Positions 24,600 through 37,932 of a stretch of DNA of 64,000 bases are shown one piece after another; position 1 is the stretch's first letter; every line of letters starts with the position of its first letter. Source of the stretch: Metellina segmentata (lineage: Eukaryota > Arthropoda > Arachnida > Araneae > Tetragnathidae). The stretch lies in NCBI GenBank assembly GCA_947359465.1, contig OX375882.1, positions 52,147,509 through 52,211,508 of the forward strand, given 5' to 3'. The notes under the pieces were generated by a model. It did not search any database, had not been told where the DNA came from, and worked only from the letters and a program-made list of their open reading frames with translations. The position numbers were made by a program, and so were the translations under genes.

Positions 24600-27526
24600 T
24601 TAAAGCTTGAAGCATCATACGATTAATATTTAAATTAGCATAGAAAATATATTTTGATAATAATTCACATATGTGCAGATTTATTGTTAGTTCAAGGATG
24701 TTAGAAATGTTATTTTATGGTTTTAGTATGATTTATTCGTCCTCATCATTTGGTTCTCACTCGGTACTTCAACCCTGCTATTGGTTTCGACGAAATATCT
24801 CGTCCATCAACTTTTGTTGATGACGAGATACGTCTTCGAGACAAAGACCAGGAAGGTTAGCTGGGATAGAAAGTATTTGTATCACTAAAACATAATTCCA
24901 CATCAAGAATGTAGCACAAAGTAACATTCTGTATTCGGCTTGATTGATTTTATCCTATTACAAAATAACTCACTTTATGGAGATATTAACTCTTATTGCA
25001 AAACTATTTCTACTTATACAAAAGGAATCATTAGATTAGATTCGAACGATTCATACTTTTTTTTATAAAAAGAACAGAGGTGCTTGTTGAAACTTTGATG
25101 GAACATATGTGGTAAAATGTGTTCTGATACTCACTTTACTTTCACAAGTTACTCATTGTCTTTAGATTTCTTCAGCAAAATCCAGTTCTAGAGATCTTCA
25201 ATAAATTACGATCAACTCCTCTGCTTAAGAAAACCCATCTCTGACATTTTTTGAAAGATAATAGAATCCTCAAAACCCTTAACCAATGATATCTCATCAC
25301 ATTTCCAGTGCAAATAAATAAAATTTTTATCACGAAATAGGTTTAAGATGAAGTGCAACTGAAACATGAATAAAATATCGCAAGCAATAATTTAAGCTCA
25401 GGATATCCGTCCTAAAGAGAGCTAAGCAATTTCAATTGATATTTCTGACAGTGTATTCAAATCGAATTTTCTTTCAGCTTCAAGAGACTTACAAGTAAAT
25501 GAATATACGCATGGCACGTAATCGTGTTATATCATTTTTATTTTATTCCAAGTGGAATAAAAAAAAAGTTAGGAGCTATGAAAATCATCATTATTCTCGA
25601 AACCTGCTTCCCTTTGGTTACATTCTAAACGAATTATTAATTTCTTATTTTCATTCTAGATGTTCTATTTTAACTGACACTTTCTACCTGTATAAGAATT
25701 CATCTAGGTGTAAAGGTACATAAGGTAGATGTTTGATTTTAATTCTTAGGTTCACTTTTGATTCAATCCGTTTTTTCGTTCTCAGAAATACGAAAAAATC
25801 AATTTATCTTCTTGATGATAAATAATCATGATGACTTCAGGTAGCATCACATCCAATTATTGAAGTGTGCAACACATAAAGTAAAACTTAAAAAGTAAAA
25901 ATAAAATTTAAAAAAATATATTTTCTTCTCTTTTACGGAAGTTTTTAATTTACATTTTAAAGAGAAGTTTCGAATAGATTTTCTTATTCTATTTTTTTTT
26001 TACCTCGAATCACTTTTAGCATTTTTGTCTTTATAAACTGATATAAAAATCTTGAGGATAAGGGAGTGGGATACCAGCTCAGGTAAGACTTCATCATCTG
26101 CCCTTGGTTCAAAATTACATGGTCTTGTCCTCGAATATTTAACTTCGGGCTTGAGTGCGTACCGTCGCCAATAGCACGTTGTGTGTCAGTGTGATGTTAA
26201 TTAAAAATACCTATACCTTGACTATAAGATAAACGAATCTAGTAATACGTATATACGTTTACAGAAGAAAATTGGTTTTGTGGCTCTTCAATAAATTTTG
26301 GTGCACGATGGCTAATTGGAATTCGACCTACGGCTTAACCCCTTAAAGGTTTCTACAAGGTATTTCATCCACCAAGATGTGATCAATCTTGTGGAAATTG
26401 GCGACGTTCCAATCTCGAAATTAAAAAATATGCGAGGCCGACACCTCTTCATTTTTAACCACGGTCAGATGGCGAGGATATTAATGTATATTTATTTTCC
26501 TTTCACCTTTATGAACATTTTTTACTTAATTTGATATTAAAAACCAATGACTGAAAACCTCATGTACTGAAAATGCCAACATTCCAAACTGGAAAATCCG
26601 AGGAATATTACAAAACAGCTTAGGAATCCACGGAACAAACACTCTTATTTTTGTACATCACATTTTCCAAAACAATTCGACATAGTCATGTATTTCAACC
26701 GAGTTCGTTTTAAGATTCTCTACAAAAATCACGAAAAGATTAAAAAAAAAAAAGGTATGAAGACATATTTTTTTCAAACGCGTCCAAGTGTAACGGAAAA
26801 ACACACTTTTCTTGAAATATTTCTAAAAAATGATTCCGCTTCAAAATTCCCCCATTGTGCTTACCAACTCTCCCCACTCCTCCCAAAAAAAATCACGAAA
26901 GAAATACAAGCATTACTCGTTCCAAACAAAACCCCTAACCTAATCCCACCCTCAAGTTGCAAAAAGAAGAAACTGCTCCGTCAATAGAAAAGTTGGATCC
27001 GTTAATCTGAGATCACAACATATCTCCATTTACCTACATCCCAAGTCCCCTAGCTTTCGTTGTAGAGCGTGTTTTCTAGCTTTTCTAATCCTTTAACAGA
27101 GGAAGAAGAAACTATAAATGAAATAGAAGTCAGAAGAGGGAAGGGAAAGGTGGTACACAGTTCCTCACTAGTGAGCATTAAACAACGGAAATCCGATTTT
27201 CTCCAGAATCTGATGTCGGGGAGAGACCAAATGGCGAATTTCCAGGTCGTAATCTCGTGCCTTATCAACAAAAGCGGTTTTTCCTGAGGAGGATGTACTT
27301 GACTGGTGCCCTGGAAGGAGTTGGAGTTGAATAAGAACACTTAAATCGGACGATTTACCCTCGGTCTTTAGGTTTTTGCGGGGTCTTTTATTCGGAGATG
27401 GGTTTTGCCCGTGCACACGGAAACGGGGAGTTTGGCATCCGTGAGTTATATTTATTATATTTTGAGGCTGAAAAAAATATTTGTTTAAATTGCTTGTACT
27501 CGGAAAGAAACTGCTCTGGTTTCAAG
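24600..27526. other. Long spacer, no recognised gene
   Basis: No element ends or protein families recognised. Copies of the dispersed palindromic motif lie at 24,787-24,850 and 26,345-26,400. The 26.8-27.45 kb part is less AT-rich, with several short overlapping frames on both strands (for example minus 27,050-27,340) that look like chance. Confidence 0.35.
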
Positions 27527-27893
27527 TATAGTAAACTTCCGATTATCCGCGTTCTTTGCGGCTTAACCGCGGTCACTTTGTGACAAAATGTCGTTGAAAA
27601 AACTTCAATCTCAAATTAAAAAAATTGGTATTTTAACACAGAAAACAAAAACAATTGACTGATTATTTTTGTGAATAAGTAAATAAACAAACTTTTATGT
27701 ACAGGAAATCTACTGTTTATTAATTCATAATTGTATCTATAGGCACACTACACACACTCTCTGTAAATAAATATTGTTCAAAAATATTTTTGTGTTGATT
27801 TGTGCCCGTTTTAGCCACTTTGTGGATTATCCGCGGAATTCGCTTATCCGCGGTTGTCGTACCACTAAATTCCGCGGATAATCCAGAGTTTAT
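27527..27893. mobile_element. Pogo/Tigger-like MITE
   Basis: The left end reads TAGTAAACTTCCGATTATCC and the reverse complement of the right end AATAAACTCTGGATTATCCG, both followed by the CGCGG-rich subterminal region typical of pogo/Tigger elements. The interior is AT-rich with no coding. TA lies near both ends, but exact boundaries are uncertain by a few bases. Confidence 0.65.
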
Positions 27894-29831
27894 TATTATA
27901 CATCCAGAAATAAAACAGTCGTTTTTCTTTTTATTTTACATTTTAATATTTTTAACCCTCTAAGAAGTTTCGACGAGATACCTCGTTCATCAAAATCTGA
28001 CCATTTTTGCTGCCTTGACAAACAACAATAGAAAATGTGTTCAGTACTATCAATAATAATATCCTATGTAGTTCCAGAAAAGATAAATCACAGAGTGTTA
28101 TTGATTTCATTTACATATCATGGGAGACTTTTCTGTCAAACTAGATGTAACTGACCATAAGTTTTTTTGTGTGGATGTGCATTCTGTGCGTATTCAGGAC
28201 TTGTTTTCGAATGCAATTTCAGATAGTCGTCAATGAATATTCCAAAGATGAATTTTAAATGTAAAAATGACTTGATTGGTCAAAGCTAGTAAGATTGAAC
28301 ACCAAATGTCACTTTGATAAAATAGATCATTTTCAACTCGATAATATTTCTTCCCGTTTTTACTTTTAGATTCACATAAGATCTTTGCATTACATCCTTA
28401 GATACCTCGTTAGAAAAATGCAGTATGAATTTTATCTCTGTTTAAAACCGACAGGATTTGTATACAAATTAATAAACACGTATGCAATTTTCTGCTACGA
28501 AGTTTGACATATAACGGTTTGATATTTCAATATTATTTCTATGCACTTCATCTATTTCGAACTGTAGTTTTTCAACAGATCATACACATTAATTTACACT
28601 GTCCTTAAAATCTATAGGTTCGACTTTTATAAAGATGTTGTTTTTGACAAAATAAGGAGGAAGGTTTGCGATGCTAAAGAAATTTGTAAGGTATGTTTAG
28701 GGTCATTCACATTTGGGCCCAGTTATAACACATAAAATGTTAGCCAACTTTCACTGGATAAGGATAACAGTTGTTCAATATATTTTTCAACCAATTAATT
28801 TCTTAAAGATATAGTTTAAAACTTTCTGGTCTCGCTTTGACTACTTGAATGCTCTTTTTGTCTTTTATAAATAGTGCATTTAGAGTCAAGACCTATGATG
28901 CCATGGACTCAAAACTGCAAACAGTTTGAAAAACAAATTTATTACTTAATTTTAAAAATTATCCTTTTAAAAACGAAGGAGTTTTTTATAAAAAGAAATA
29001 ATGTTTATCTCGTTTAGGATTTTCTTAAAAATATAATTTATTTTTTATTTATATGTTACTGTTTAACAAAATATGTGTATTCCCAATTTGTGGTGCATTA
29101 CACTTCTATTCATTGCAATAAACTGGGATCATGAAAACGCTTACTGTTTTAGAGATTACACTCATTGATATCCTGTTTATAAAATATTGAAAATGACATG
29201 ATATTTTGTCATCTATCCTTAATGCTTTGGACAACCATTTATATATAATGCTTCTAATATTTTTTCTCTTTCCGAGTCGAGTTTAAGAGTAAGGAAAGTC
29301 TACAAAGAAAGAGATTGGCTAAAGTATATGGGTTTCGTTCCAAATTGACCACGTTGATCTAAATCCCAGGCGATTCGCATTAGTTTCCAAATAGAACAGG
29401 TAAATCCATTCAGTAACAAAGGTGCTTTGTGTGTAATGGCTAGGCGTGATCTCTCTTTATCTTAGAAAACAGTGTTGCTTGAGTAAATAGTAAGTCGCAA
29501 CGTGTTGCGCAGTTTTATTTGGACATCTGGTTTGCGAAGTTGTGTATAGAATTTGTTTGTACAGTTTACAGTTTACTCCGTTTTGAAGACATTTGGTGCT
29601 TTATGTAACTGCCGTTATCCAAACAACTACCCTATATTAATTCAGAATTCACTGTTTGAAATTCTTATTGGCGAAGTGCTTAAATGGTATTCGAAGAACA
29701 AACCAATTTAAGTTAAGTTTGGAAGATGCGATACAAGAACGTGTAAGCTAATAGTTCAAGGAAAGTATGTATTCAAACTCTACCTCGACCTAAATTTAAC
29801 TTGACATAAAATGCTTTTCATACACGAGATT
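27894..29831. other. Spacer, no recognised gene
   Basis: AT-rich. One copy of the dispersed motif (TTTCGACGAGATACCTCGTT) lies at 27,968-28,020. Nothing else recognised. Confidence 0.4.
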
Positions 29832-29835
29832 AACT

Positions 29836-30091
29836 CTGTGCTCAAATGGCAAAATGTTATGTGACTTTTCCCAAAAATTGACTAAGTCCCATCCTGGAGT
29901 CTTTTTTATTAATGTTTAGAAGGTGGCAAAATGTCGTAAGTCTTTTTCTTTCATTTTATAAGAAAACAAGGGTAGGAAAATTGAAAAAAAAATCAAAAAT
30001 GACAGAATCACATGTTGAATCTTGAATCTTAAAATTGCTGTCACGAAAAATTAAAAAAAGTGACTTATAACATTTTGCCATCTGAACACAG
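29836..30091. mobile_element. 256-bp MITE, copy 1
   Basis: TIRs of about 36 bp (CTGTGCTCAAATGGCAAAAT left; CTGTGTTCAGATGGCAAAAT right, reverse complement) flanked by a possible 4-bp duplication AACT. No coding. A second copy in opposite orientation lies at 35,640-35,892. Superfamily unknown. Confidence 0.75.
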
Positions 30092-30184
30092 AACTTAGCT
30101 TGATTATGTAGACAGGTAAAAAAAAGTTTACGAGCGTAAATGAGACGCTCTGATTTTCTAATGAAGAAATTACAGTCCACATAC

Positions 30185-30798
30185 TAGGTATGCGATATCG
30201 ATGTCGATGTTTTCAAAACATCGATATATTTAACATCGATGTATTGGAGACGATGTTTTGGTAACATCAATGTTTATACTTGTCGATGTTTTATTTTTAA
30301 ATGAAAAAAGTACCGTTATAAAAGTTTAAAGAATAACCAAGTAGCATTTTTCATAATTAGCAAACTGAACATACTTTTAGACCAAAGTGGCCAAGGGTGA
30401 AGGATCTGAAAAGTAGGGATGCGAAATCGATGTCAATGTTCTCAAAACATTGATGTTTTATAAAAAAACATCGATGTATTGGAGCCGATGTCGCATCACT
30501 AGTTGTTAAACCAGTTTTAAGAAATGGGGGAAAAAGTTTAAATACACTGAATTTTAAAAACATCGATGGTTTGGGGGAGATGTATTATAAACATCGATGT
30601 TTTAATTTTGAACACCGATGTTTTGCTGTCGATGTCGCATCAATAGTTGCTTAACCAGTTTTAAGAAATGGGGAAAAAATTAAATTGACTGAATTTAAAA
30701 AACATTAATGTTTAAAAACATCGATGTTTTTTGGGCGATGTATTATCAACATCGATGTTTCAAAACATCGATTTTTTGCTGTCGATGTCACATCCCTA
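30185..30798. mobile_element. hAT-like MITE with ATCGATG repeats
   Basis: Ends TAGGTATGCGATATCGATG (left) and TAGGGATGTGACATCGACAG (right, about, reverse complement from within GTAGTAGGG) are flanked by CCACATAC and CTACATAC, an 8-bp duplication with one mismatch. The interior is filled with AACATCGATGTTTT palindromes and two tandem units of about 145 bp starting GTTAAACCAGTTTTAAGAAA. A second terminus-like sequence at 30,413 suggests an internal or nested copy. A partial relative lies at 40,905-41,090. Confidence 0.7.
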
Positions 30799-30806
30799 CT
30801 ACATAC

Positions 30807-32051
30807 TTCACACGTGGGATGTATTCGTTGAAAGTATTACGGGCAGTCAGAAAACAAAATATTAAAATCAAAACATCAAGGCATTTGATTTTAATCAATA
30901 ATTCAATCTGCGCTTTTATACAGTCTAAGATAAATTTTTAGTGTTCAAGATTTATGAGATACTCTCCCTGCCAAGCAAGTGGGTGGCAGTAAGGATTTTT
31001 GTAGTGGAACGCTTAGAGTGTACGATGTCGTCACACGGTATATGAAGTCGCGTCGAAATATGACACGATGTCAGTTGTCTTGTTTTTCGAACTCCATTTC
31101 AGAAAGTCGCCTATAAAAATTCCAAATTATGAATTACGAATGGCTATATGATAGTTGTTTTGTCAATGCCAATTGCTAGATAAAACGCCCAAACTTTGCA
31201 TAAATGGTGATAAACTGCATTTCAAGGTAGCTAATTGTGTAACTTATAGAGTGGGACTTTAATTATTTTTAGCCTTCTATCCTTGTGTAATTGAAAGGCT
31301 GTGAAAGCGATTTGGAGAAAGTGGAACTGGTGCCAGACTTTACATCAGTAGTCGACCACCCAAAACAATCAAGGGTTATCATTAGGTCATGTACCTAAAA
31401 TTCTTAATTCTTCAATTTTTTCAGAACTTCTAAGAAATTTTTTTTGTTGATCAACATTGTATTGTGTAATTTAGCTAACTAAATTATGTATAATTTTTAA
31501 TAATTTTTTAAATAAAATTTTAAAAGGTGTAAAATTTTGACAAGGTTAAAAATTGATATATCTTAAAATTTTGTGTGTCAAATTACATAGTGTAAGAGGA
31601 CGTTATGTACTGTATGGATTATATACAAAACGAGACATAATAATATAGTGGTTTAAGAATGAACAGTACAAAGGTCGGATTAACTATATATATTGTATAA
31701 TACAGAATAAATACATTTATGAAATTTTATTCAATATTTTAAGGGGGGTTTAAGGGGGATCCCTACAAAGTACATGGTAAGATAATCACATGCATTAAGT
31801 AAAATGACAAAGTAAAGATAGATATTTGGCAAACATGTGCAGAAAATTTTATACAATTATGACAAATACTTTTTAATTTATATCAATTTAAAATAAGAAA
31901 ATTACGAAAAAAGCGTCACTGAGAAAAACGTTGTTAAAGTTTTAAATTGGTAAAAAACACATTTACGTACTTAAGTTTTATTTAAAATCCTCCTGGAAGG
32001 TATTGTACCTTGCTTCTTACATTTAATGCTTCATTTAATTTAATTTTGGCA
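30807..32051. other. AT-rich spacer, no gene seen
   Basis: No signal recognised. 31.0-31.15 kb weakly resembles 28.1-28.25 kb (CAATTTCAGATAGTCG-type sequence), suggesting an old dispersed repeat. Confidence 0.35.
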
Positions 32052-32345
32052 AGTTGAACTTTTTCTGTTGGTTTTGAAAGTAATAGTTGACTTCATCGCA
32101 GATGTCCTGAACCGTCTGCAGTCTTTTCGTTTGGACAACATTATAGAAGTTTTACCAGTTACACGACACGAGCATTCCAGCACATATTTTATAATAGACG
32201 CTAGTCCCTTGTTGAAGTCCATAATGGCTCTGGCTGCAGCAACCGGGACTCGAAATTTCGAAGCATTTAAGTTTTAAGGACAACGGCTCCAAACCATGTT
32301 ATGAAGTGGATTCGTTTCGATTTTGAGTTTCCCCTTTGCTACATC
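32052..32345 (-). pseudogene. Relic of a dispersed, TE-associated protein
   Basis: Minus-strand frames give a TQNRNES-like motif, then a frameshift to VPVAAARAIMDFNKGLASII and KTSIMLSKRKDCRRF. The pattern (TQN-NES, then N-x-W-x-x-CPK, then an A-x-x-x-FN-G helix) recalls the C-terminal part of an uncharacterised protein family repeated across invertebrate genomes and probably carried by a DNA transposon. I cannot name it. Stops and frame changes make it a pseudogene. No flanking TIRs were identified. Confidence 0.4.
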
Positions 32346-32627
32346 TTTCCAACAAAAAGTCTGAAGATAGTCTTTGAAATATTGGCATCATTTTAACAAT
32401 GATGACAGATGTCAAAGGGATTTTAATACCCACTTTGTGCGATTCTGGCTTTGTCTTGTTAAAAATGGCGCGATTGTAAAAACACCACGAATCACTTCTG
32501 TTTGGGGCTCGTCGGATGCGAAGATGTCAAATTACTAAATTCTAAATTTTACAGGCTATTTAAAAGTTATAAATAAAATTTTTGTGGCATTTTATTCAGA
32601 AATATCTGTAGTATTTTTTAATGTAAT

Positions 32628-32740
<113 letters not shown>

Positions 32741-32913
32741 CATTTTGCGGCTCATTTTCGTAGAAAACACCATTTTAATTTTGTTGTTTGGGTCAGGCTC
32801 CTCCCTGATGACGCCCTGATCCACCAACACTTTCGTTTTCAATAAATTCCTTTTGGTTTCTATTATTTGAATTTTCTCTTGTTTTAGGAAAATATATATA
32901 TATATATATATAT

Positions 32914-34716
32914 TCAAGAAGGTGATTTCAAGAAGGTTAGTACACGAGCATCAGACAATCACTGGAACCATAATATCATGTCATACTATTAAATCATGTC
33001 TGTTTATATGTCCGCAAACCAGTACACTGTGTTCCTTTGACTACATCACACAGAGCACATAGCTCTCTAAGGTGACGTGAACAAGATGTTCTGTTCAAGG
33101 ACGAAAGTAGAAGCACGAAAATTGAACAGCTTACTTTGTTCATAAAATTTCTCGATCAGAGCATTGAATTTAAGCTCGGTACGTTGTTCCCTTTTAACAA
33201 TAAAAGTAAAACTTAACATAAAGTGTTAAGAAGGAATAGATACATTTTTAATCGAACTCGAAACAATACAAAACTGCAAAAGCTGACACAAGGCAACGGA
33301 GCATAAAGAAATACAAGCACGTGATATACGAGACATAGCTCTAAGCACTATTCAGTGACGTAAAGAAACTGCTGAAGAATCAGGTGCGATTTGGATTTTT
33401 TTAAACAGAGAAACCCTAACGGAGGGAAATCAGGGTTGTAAGTCTGGTGACTTTATAATACTAACTATGAAACCTACATGTTAGGGGATTCTCATGAAAA
33501 ATAAACCTGAATGATGTAAAAATGTTGCTTCTGAAGCTTTTCCATCAAAGAAGACATAAGAGTCACATAACAGACATAACAGTCACATAACAGACATAAC
33601 AGTTCCACCACCAGATTTTATGGGTTCATAATAAAACACTGAACAGTAAAAGAAAATTTTGTGTTTTTTCTTGCTTTCAAAACTCAAAGTAAACGCACCT
33701 TATAAAACATAGGTCTGTTTGTCAAAAATACTATAAAAATATTCTAATCATCTGAGTGGTTCCATAACCCTCTTCTGTTATGCTTCACAGAAACGTAAGT
33801 TTTTCCCAATATAATTATTTATGAGCTCTAATACAGGAGATAGACGATAAAAGTAAGCAGAGGGTCGAAGAAGAAATGTTACAAAGCTGGCGTTTAAAAC
33901 TTTGATACAGTTTCTTCAGTACTAGCTTGTTTGGGTATAAAAATTGTTTAATACTAGATGAATGACGATACTTTGTGAAATTTATGTTTCTTTCGATAGG
34001 ATTGTGTTCGAAAAAATTCAGCTGAAAGGAATCCGCTTACCTTCGATAACTTTAAAAAAAATAATTGTTATAGCTTTTTGTTTTCATATAGTTAATAGAT
34101 GGAAAACAAAGAAATAGTGCCAAAAAAAATTTATTTTCTGTTGTCATTTGAAAAAATCGATTATTTAAGGTAAAATTTAAGAAATTTATGGAAACGGTTT
34201 TAATGTTTTAGAAAAAATAATAATATCTTAAAATCAATTTCCTTTGTATACAATATAAATACAACCATAATCTTCAAAATGAGTGAAGATCTAGGAAATA
34301 TTTTGAAAGTAAAAGAAGATAGGTAGCAAAATATTCACAAAAGCAGCAATAAATCAAAGAATATACGAAATTATTTAAAGATTTTAGGTGATATTATAGT
34401 CAATAGTATTTAAAATTCACGTACAAAGTTCCAAGTAAAAATACTAAAAATTGTGAAAGTTATTGAAAACACTGTAATAACTATTTTGCATAAATATCAT
34501 TTGCGGAAAAATGATGTTTTTATTTTGTTTTCATTTTGATGTTTGTGTTTTAATAAAATTCAGATTATCATGAACAGAATTACACGGCGTTATTCGGGTT
34601 GCACTTGTTAACTGATTTCCGCTAAATTGTAATTCATATTCATCAAATCTAACAACTATTCCATTCCAATAAAAATACACAAGCGTTAAATATATATTTT
34701 CACAAATGTAAATACA
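32914..34716. other. Spacer, no recognised gene
   Basis: AT-rich. A short tandem repeat of GTCACATAACAGACATAACA lies at 33,560-33,605. No gene seen. Confidence 0.4.
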
Positions 34717-34966
34717 TCGCACCCCGGCAAGAAAAGTGACACAAGTCAAATATTGTAATGTTGTGTCATTGAAAAATATGTATGAGGTGCTCCAGCGTGT
34801 TATACTACTATTCTATACAATATATAATAGAAGTTACCACCATAAATACTTACCTAAAATTTAAAAGAAGCTTATACTATTTCAATATAACTTTTATAGC
34901 ATCCTTTAAGTTGATATTTCTCAATTCTGCAATTTTGAGTTGTGTCACTTTTCTTGCTGGGTGCGA
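34717..34966. mobile_element. 250-bp MITE
   Basis: Inverted ends: CGCACCCCGGCAAGAAAAGT (left) and, at the right, a reverse complement reading CGCACCCAGCAAGAAAAGTG, both continuing GTGACACAA. AT-rich non-coding interior. Superfamily unknown; no clear target duplication. Confidence 0.65.
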
Positions 34967-35639
34967 CATGTCATGTTTAACATTTTTCATTTTTGTGTAA
35001 TTTATATTTTCAAAAAGAAAGAATGTTCTCTAGAGTGTGCCAATGTTACCTAGAATGCATTTAATATTTTTGAGAATGCATTTAAATACCTAGTATGTCA
35101 TTTAACAACAAAGGCGTTTTTCAAAATTAAATTACAATGATTAAAGCCTGTTTTTCAAAACTAACGAAACCATTAATTACCTCGATTATATTTATCTAAA
35201 GAAATATATCAAATTGAAAGTACACAATAGATCTTAAAACAGATTTTTTAAAAATTTCGAACGAAATATAGTGATTGCAATCTGTTTTTTTTTTCACTAC
35301 TAAATAGGTTCTTGGAATAAAACTGAAACACATTTAAAAAAAGCTAACGATTAAAAAATAATAAGAAAGTCATATTGACTACCAATCCTATTTTAAAAGG
35401 TTTTGTTCTGTGTATAGTTTGTGCAAAAATATTTTATTGTCTTTATCTCATCGGTCCCAAATATTTATAATTTTATTATATTACGTAAAGAAAAATAAGA
35501 CTAAAAGTAAGTTAATAGAATTCAAATTCCGTAAAAAAAAAGTAGTTTTGAGAAAATAATAATTTTTAGCAGAACTGGTAAAACAATTCAAGTAATTTCA
35601 ATGCTCCATGTACCACCCAACTACTCCAAAACTACAAAT
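34967..35639. other. AT-rich spacer, no gene seen
   Basis: Nothing recognised. Confidence 0.4.
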
Positions 35640-35892
35640 CTGTGCTCAGATGGCAAAATATTATAATTTTTGTTTTTAATTTTTCGTGACAGAAATTTTA
35701 AGATTCAAGATTCAACATGTGGTTCTGTGGATTTTGACTTATATTACATTTTTCCACCTCTGTTTTCTCATAAACTGAAAGAGAAGGGCTTACGACATTT
35801 TGCCACCTTCTAAACATTAATAAACCAGACTCCAGAATACGACTTACTCAATTTTTTTGGAAAAGTGACATAACATTTTGCTATATGAGCAG
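35640..35892. mobile_element. 256-bp MITE family, copy 2, inverted
   Basis: Ends CTGTGCTCAGATGGCAAAAT and (right, reverse complement) CTGCTCATATAGCAAAATGT. The interior matches copy 1 at 29,836-30,091 in reverse orientation, including the TTAGAAGGTGGCAAAATGTC block. The right TIR is more decayed, and the end sequence GATGAGCAGATGTTTTA is repeated just outside it. Confidence 0.7.
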
Positions 35893-37011
35893 ATGTTTTA
35901 ACTGATGAGCAGATGTTTTACTCAGATGTTTTAACACGAAACACTTGTTTCAATACGTAAGCAAAGAAATTCCACATAATGCATTCACTAAACTAAATTA
36001 TGGTGCAACAAATACACAGAGCACTGAATTTAAATATGTTCAATAAATCTCGTGTTATACTAGCGAAATACCTAACCTCACTCGTGTGGAATTGGCTAAC
36101 TATAGATTGAAAGTGACCAGAAAAATAAATTTCCTCTTTCGTAGAACAATACCAAATCATAAAAGTGTGAAATCCTTTTTAACACCTTTACGATATTTTT
36201 ATAATTTTTACAACCTACTTTGGACACAAAATCCGGTACATACATGGCCATCCATGTGATACATTTCACGTATATCACACCCCTGCTAATGATACAAACT
36301 GACTAAAGGTGATAGACGCTAACATAACTTATTCAAAATACGATTTTGAGCAAAGATTAGGAAAACTTAAAGTTGGTTTTGAAAAGCGAATACATTTCTT
36401 TTGAAAATTTCGATTTGTGGCACGTGCAATATGAAATGAAAGAACTTGTTTCAAAATTGAATGTCTTCAGAAGAAGTAAAGGTAACCTATGGCCATTTTT
36501 TAATAGTAAATTGAATCCTAAAACAATCCTCGTTGACTTTCTTTGGCTTTTTACTAAGATTTTGCGGTATTTCAAAAGTTCTTGTTCGGATATTTTTAAC
36601 ATTGAATTTCTTTGAATAATGGCAAAATCCCATTTAAAAATTTATTTATTCTAACTTGCATGGTCGCTTTCAATCAAATAGTCTGTGGTGTTGCGTTCTT
36701 GGTATGAAAAGGAAAAACATATATAAAAACAATATTAAAATCTTTCTACTATAAAAGAAATTTTTTTGGTCTTTTTCAGGTTTATTAGCTTTGAGATTGG
36801 CAGATAGTGAGTCACGTGATAGAGAGTCTTGTGGTACAACGGGCTAATGAATATGGAGCACGCGCAAACGATAAACACGGTAATATTTGTTAATTAATTC
36901 ATTCATAAAATTTGAGAGCATGCGCTAGAAAGTTTGTAATGTTTTCAGAAGAACCGGCTAATTCGGTCGCCGTTTCCATAGCAACAGTCGAATATGAAAA
37001 TCTAAAGGGCT
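35893..37011. other. AT-rich spacer, no gene seen
   Basis: Overlapping 80-codon frames on opposite strands at 36,357-36,615 look like chance. No element recognised. Confidence 0.35.
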
Positions 37012-37279
37012 CCCTAGAACAGGCATTGCAAACTTTTTAAGAAGTTGGGTCAAATTTTGTTTATTATATTTTTTAGTACTAGCACGTGGGTCACATGGAA
37101 AGAGGGAAGGGAGCATGGTAAAAAAACTACTTTTTTTTTATTCTCAATTTCTTTTAAGCCTTTAAAACGTTGACGATTCCTTTTTGTTTTGCAAGTGAAG
37201 AGCAAAAAACCGATATAAAGGAGAGAAATCATCTCCATCCCTCTGCACTGAGTTTTTAATGAACATTGATAAGAAAACA

Positions 37280-37372
<93 letters not shown>
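37280..37372. repeat. Compound (CA)n(TA)n(T)n microsatellite
   Basis: CA repeats to 37,300, TA repeats to about 37,355, then a run of T. Long frames over it on both strands are artefacts. Confidence 0.97.
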
Positions 37373-37555
37373 CTTATCAGCGCGCTTGCATGGCTAGTTT
37401 TAACTTTTCTTCTAACTTCCGTTTTCACTTTCGTTTTCTGGTTTAATACATATGATTTTTAATTTTATTTTGATCTTAAATTACGTTTTTGAATGATATA
37501 AGTATATATATTATATATATATTTTATTTTTTCCCTTTTGTCAGATAATTTCTTA

Positions 37556-37928
37556 ATATTGGTTCTTTTTTAGTATTTATTAGTTTAAGGGAATTTTCAG
37601 TCAATTCATTTCCGAGTTTATTTCTATTGGTATACTTTACAAAATTCAACGAAGAAAACAATTTTTCACACGAATATGTGGATCCAAACATCGTTAAAAG
37701 AGCATTAACAAGTTTTTTCGTTGATATAAAATAATTTGGTAAAGTATCAACACGTTTAATATAATATTATCATTTTTAATGTGAGAACATTATAATTTGC
37801 TCTAATTTCAGACACTTTCCCTTATGCTTCGGAAATCATGTTACCAAATTTATTTTTCCAAACTATGCTGCTTTGAAATTCATTTAATTCCATTTCTAAA
37901 TCATGGATACCTAGCCACTTAAATTCGT
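37556..37928 (-). pseudogene. hAT transposase C-terminal region
   Basis: Read downward from the foldback insertion, the frame gives FKWLGIHDLEMELNEFQSS and WKNKFG. After stops and a shift come LLTMFGSTYSCEKLFSSLNF and KYTNRNKLGNELTENSLKLI. The second block is the hAT C-terminal dimerisation region, with the usual (F)GSTY-CE--FS-(L)--(V)K---R(N)-L--E--- pattern of the EPM2AIP1/SCAND3/ZBED-type hAT proteins. Upstream protein (HFTLFYIYTK-like) resumes beyond 38,713, so the gene continued across the foldback site. Internal stops make it inactive. Confidence 0.7.
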
Positions 37929-37932
37929 TTAA

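Noticed and set aside
37162..37462. Frames over the CA/TA/T tract on both strands
   Set aside because: Simple-sequence artefacts.
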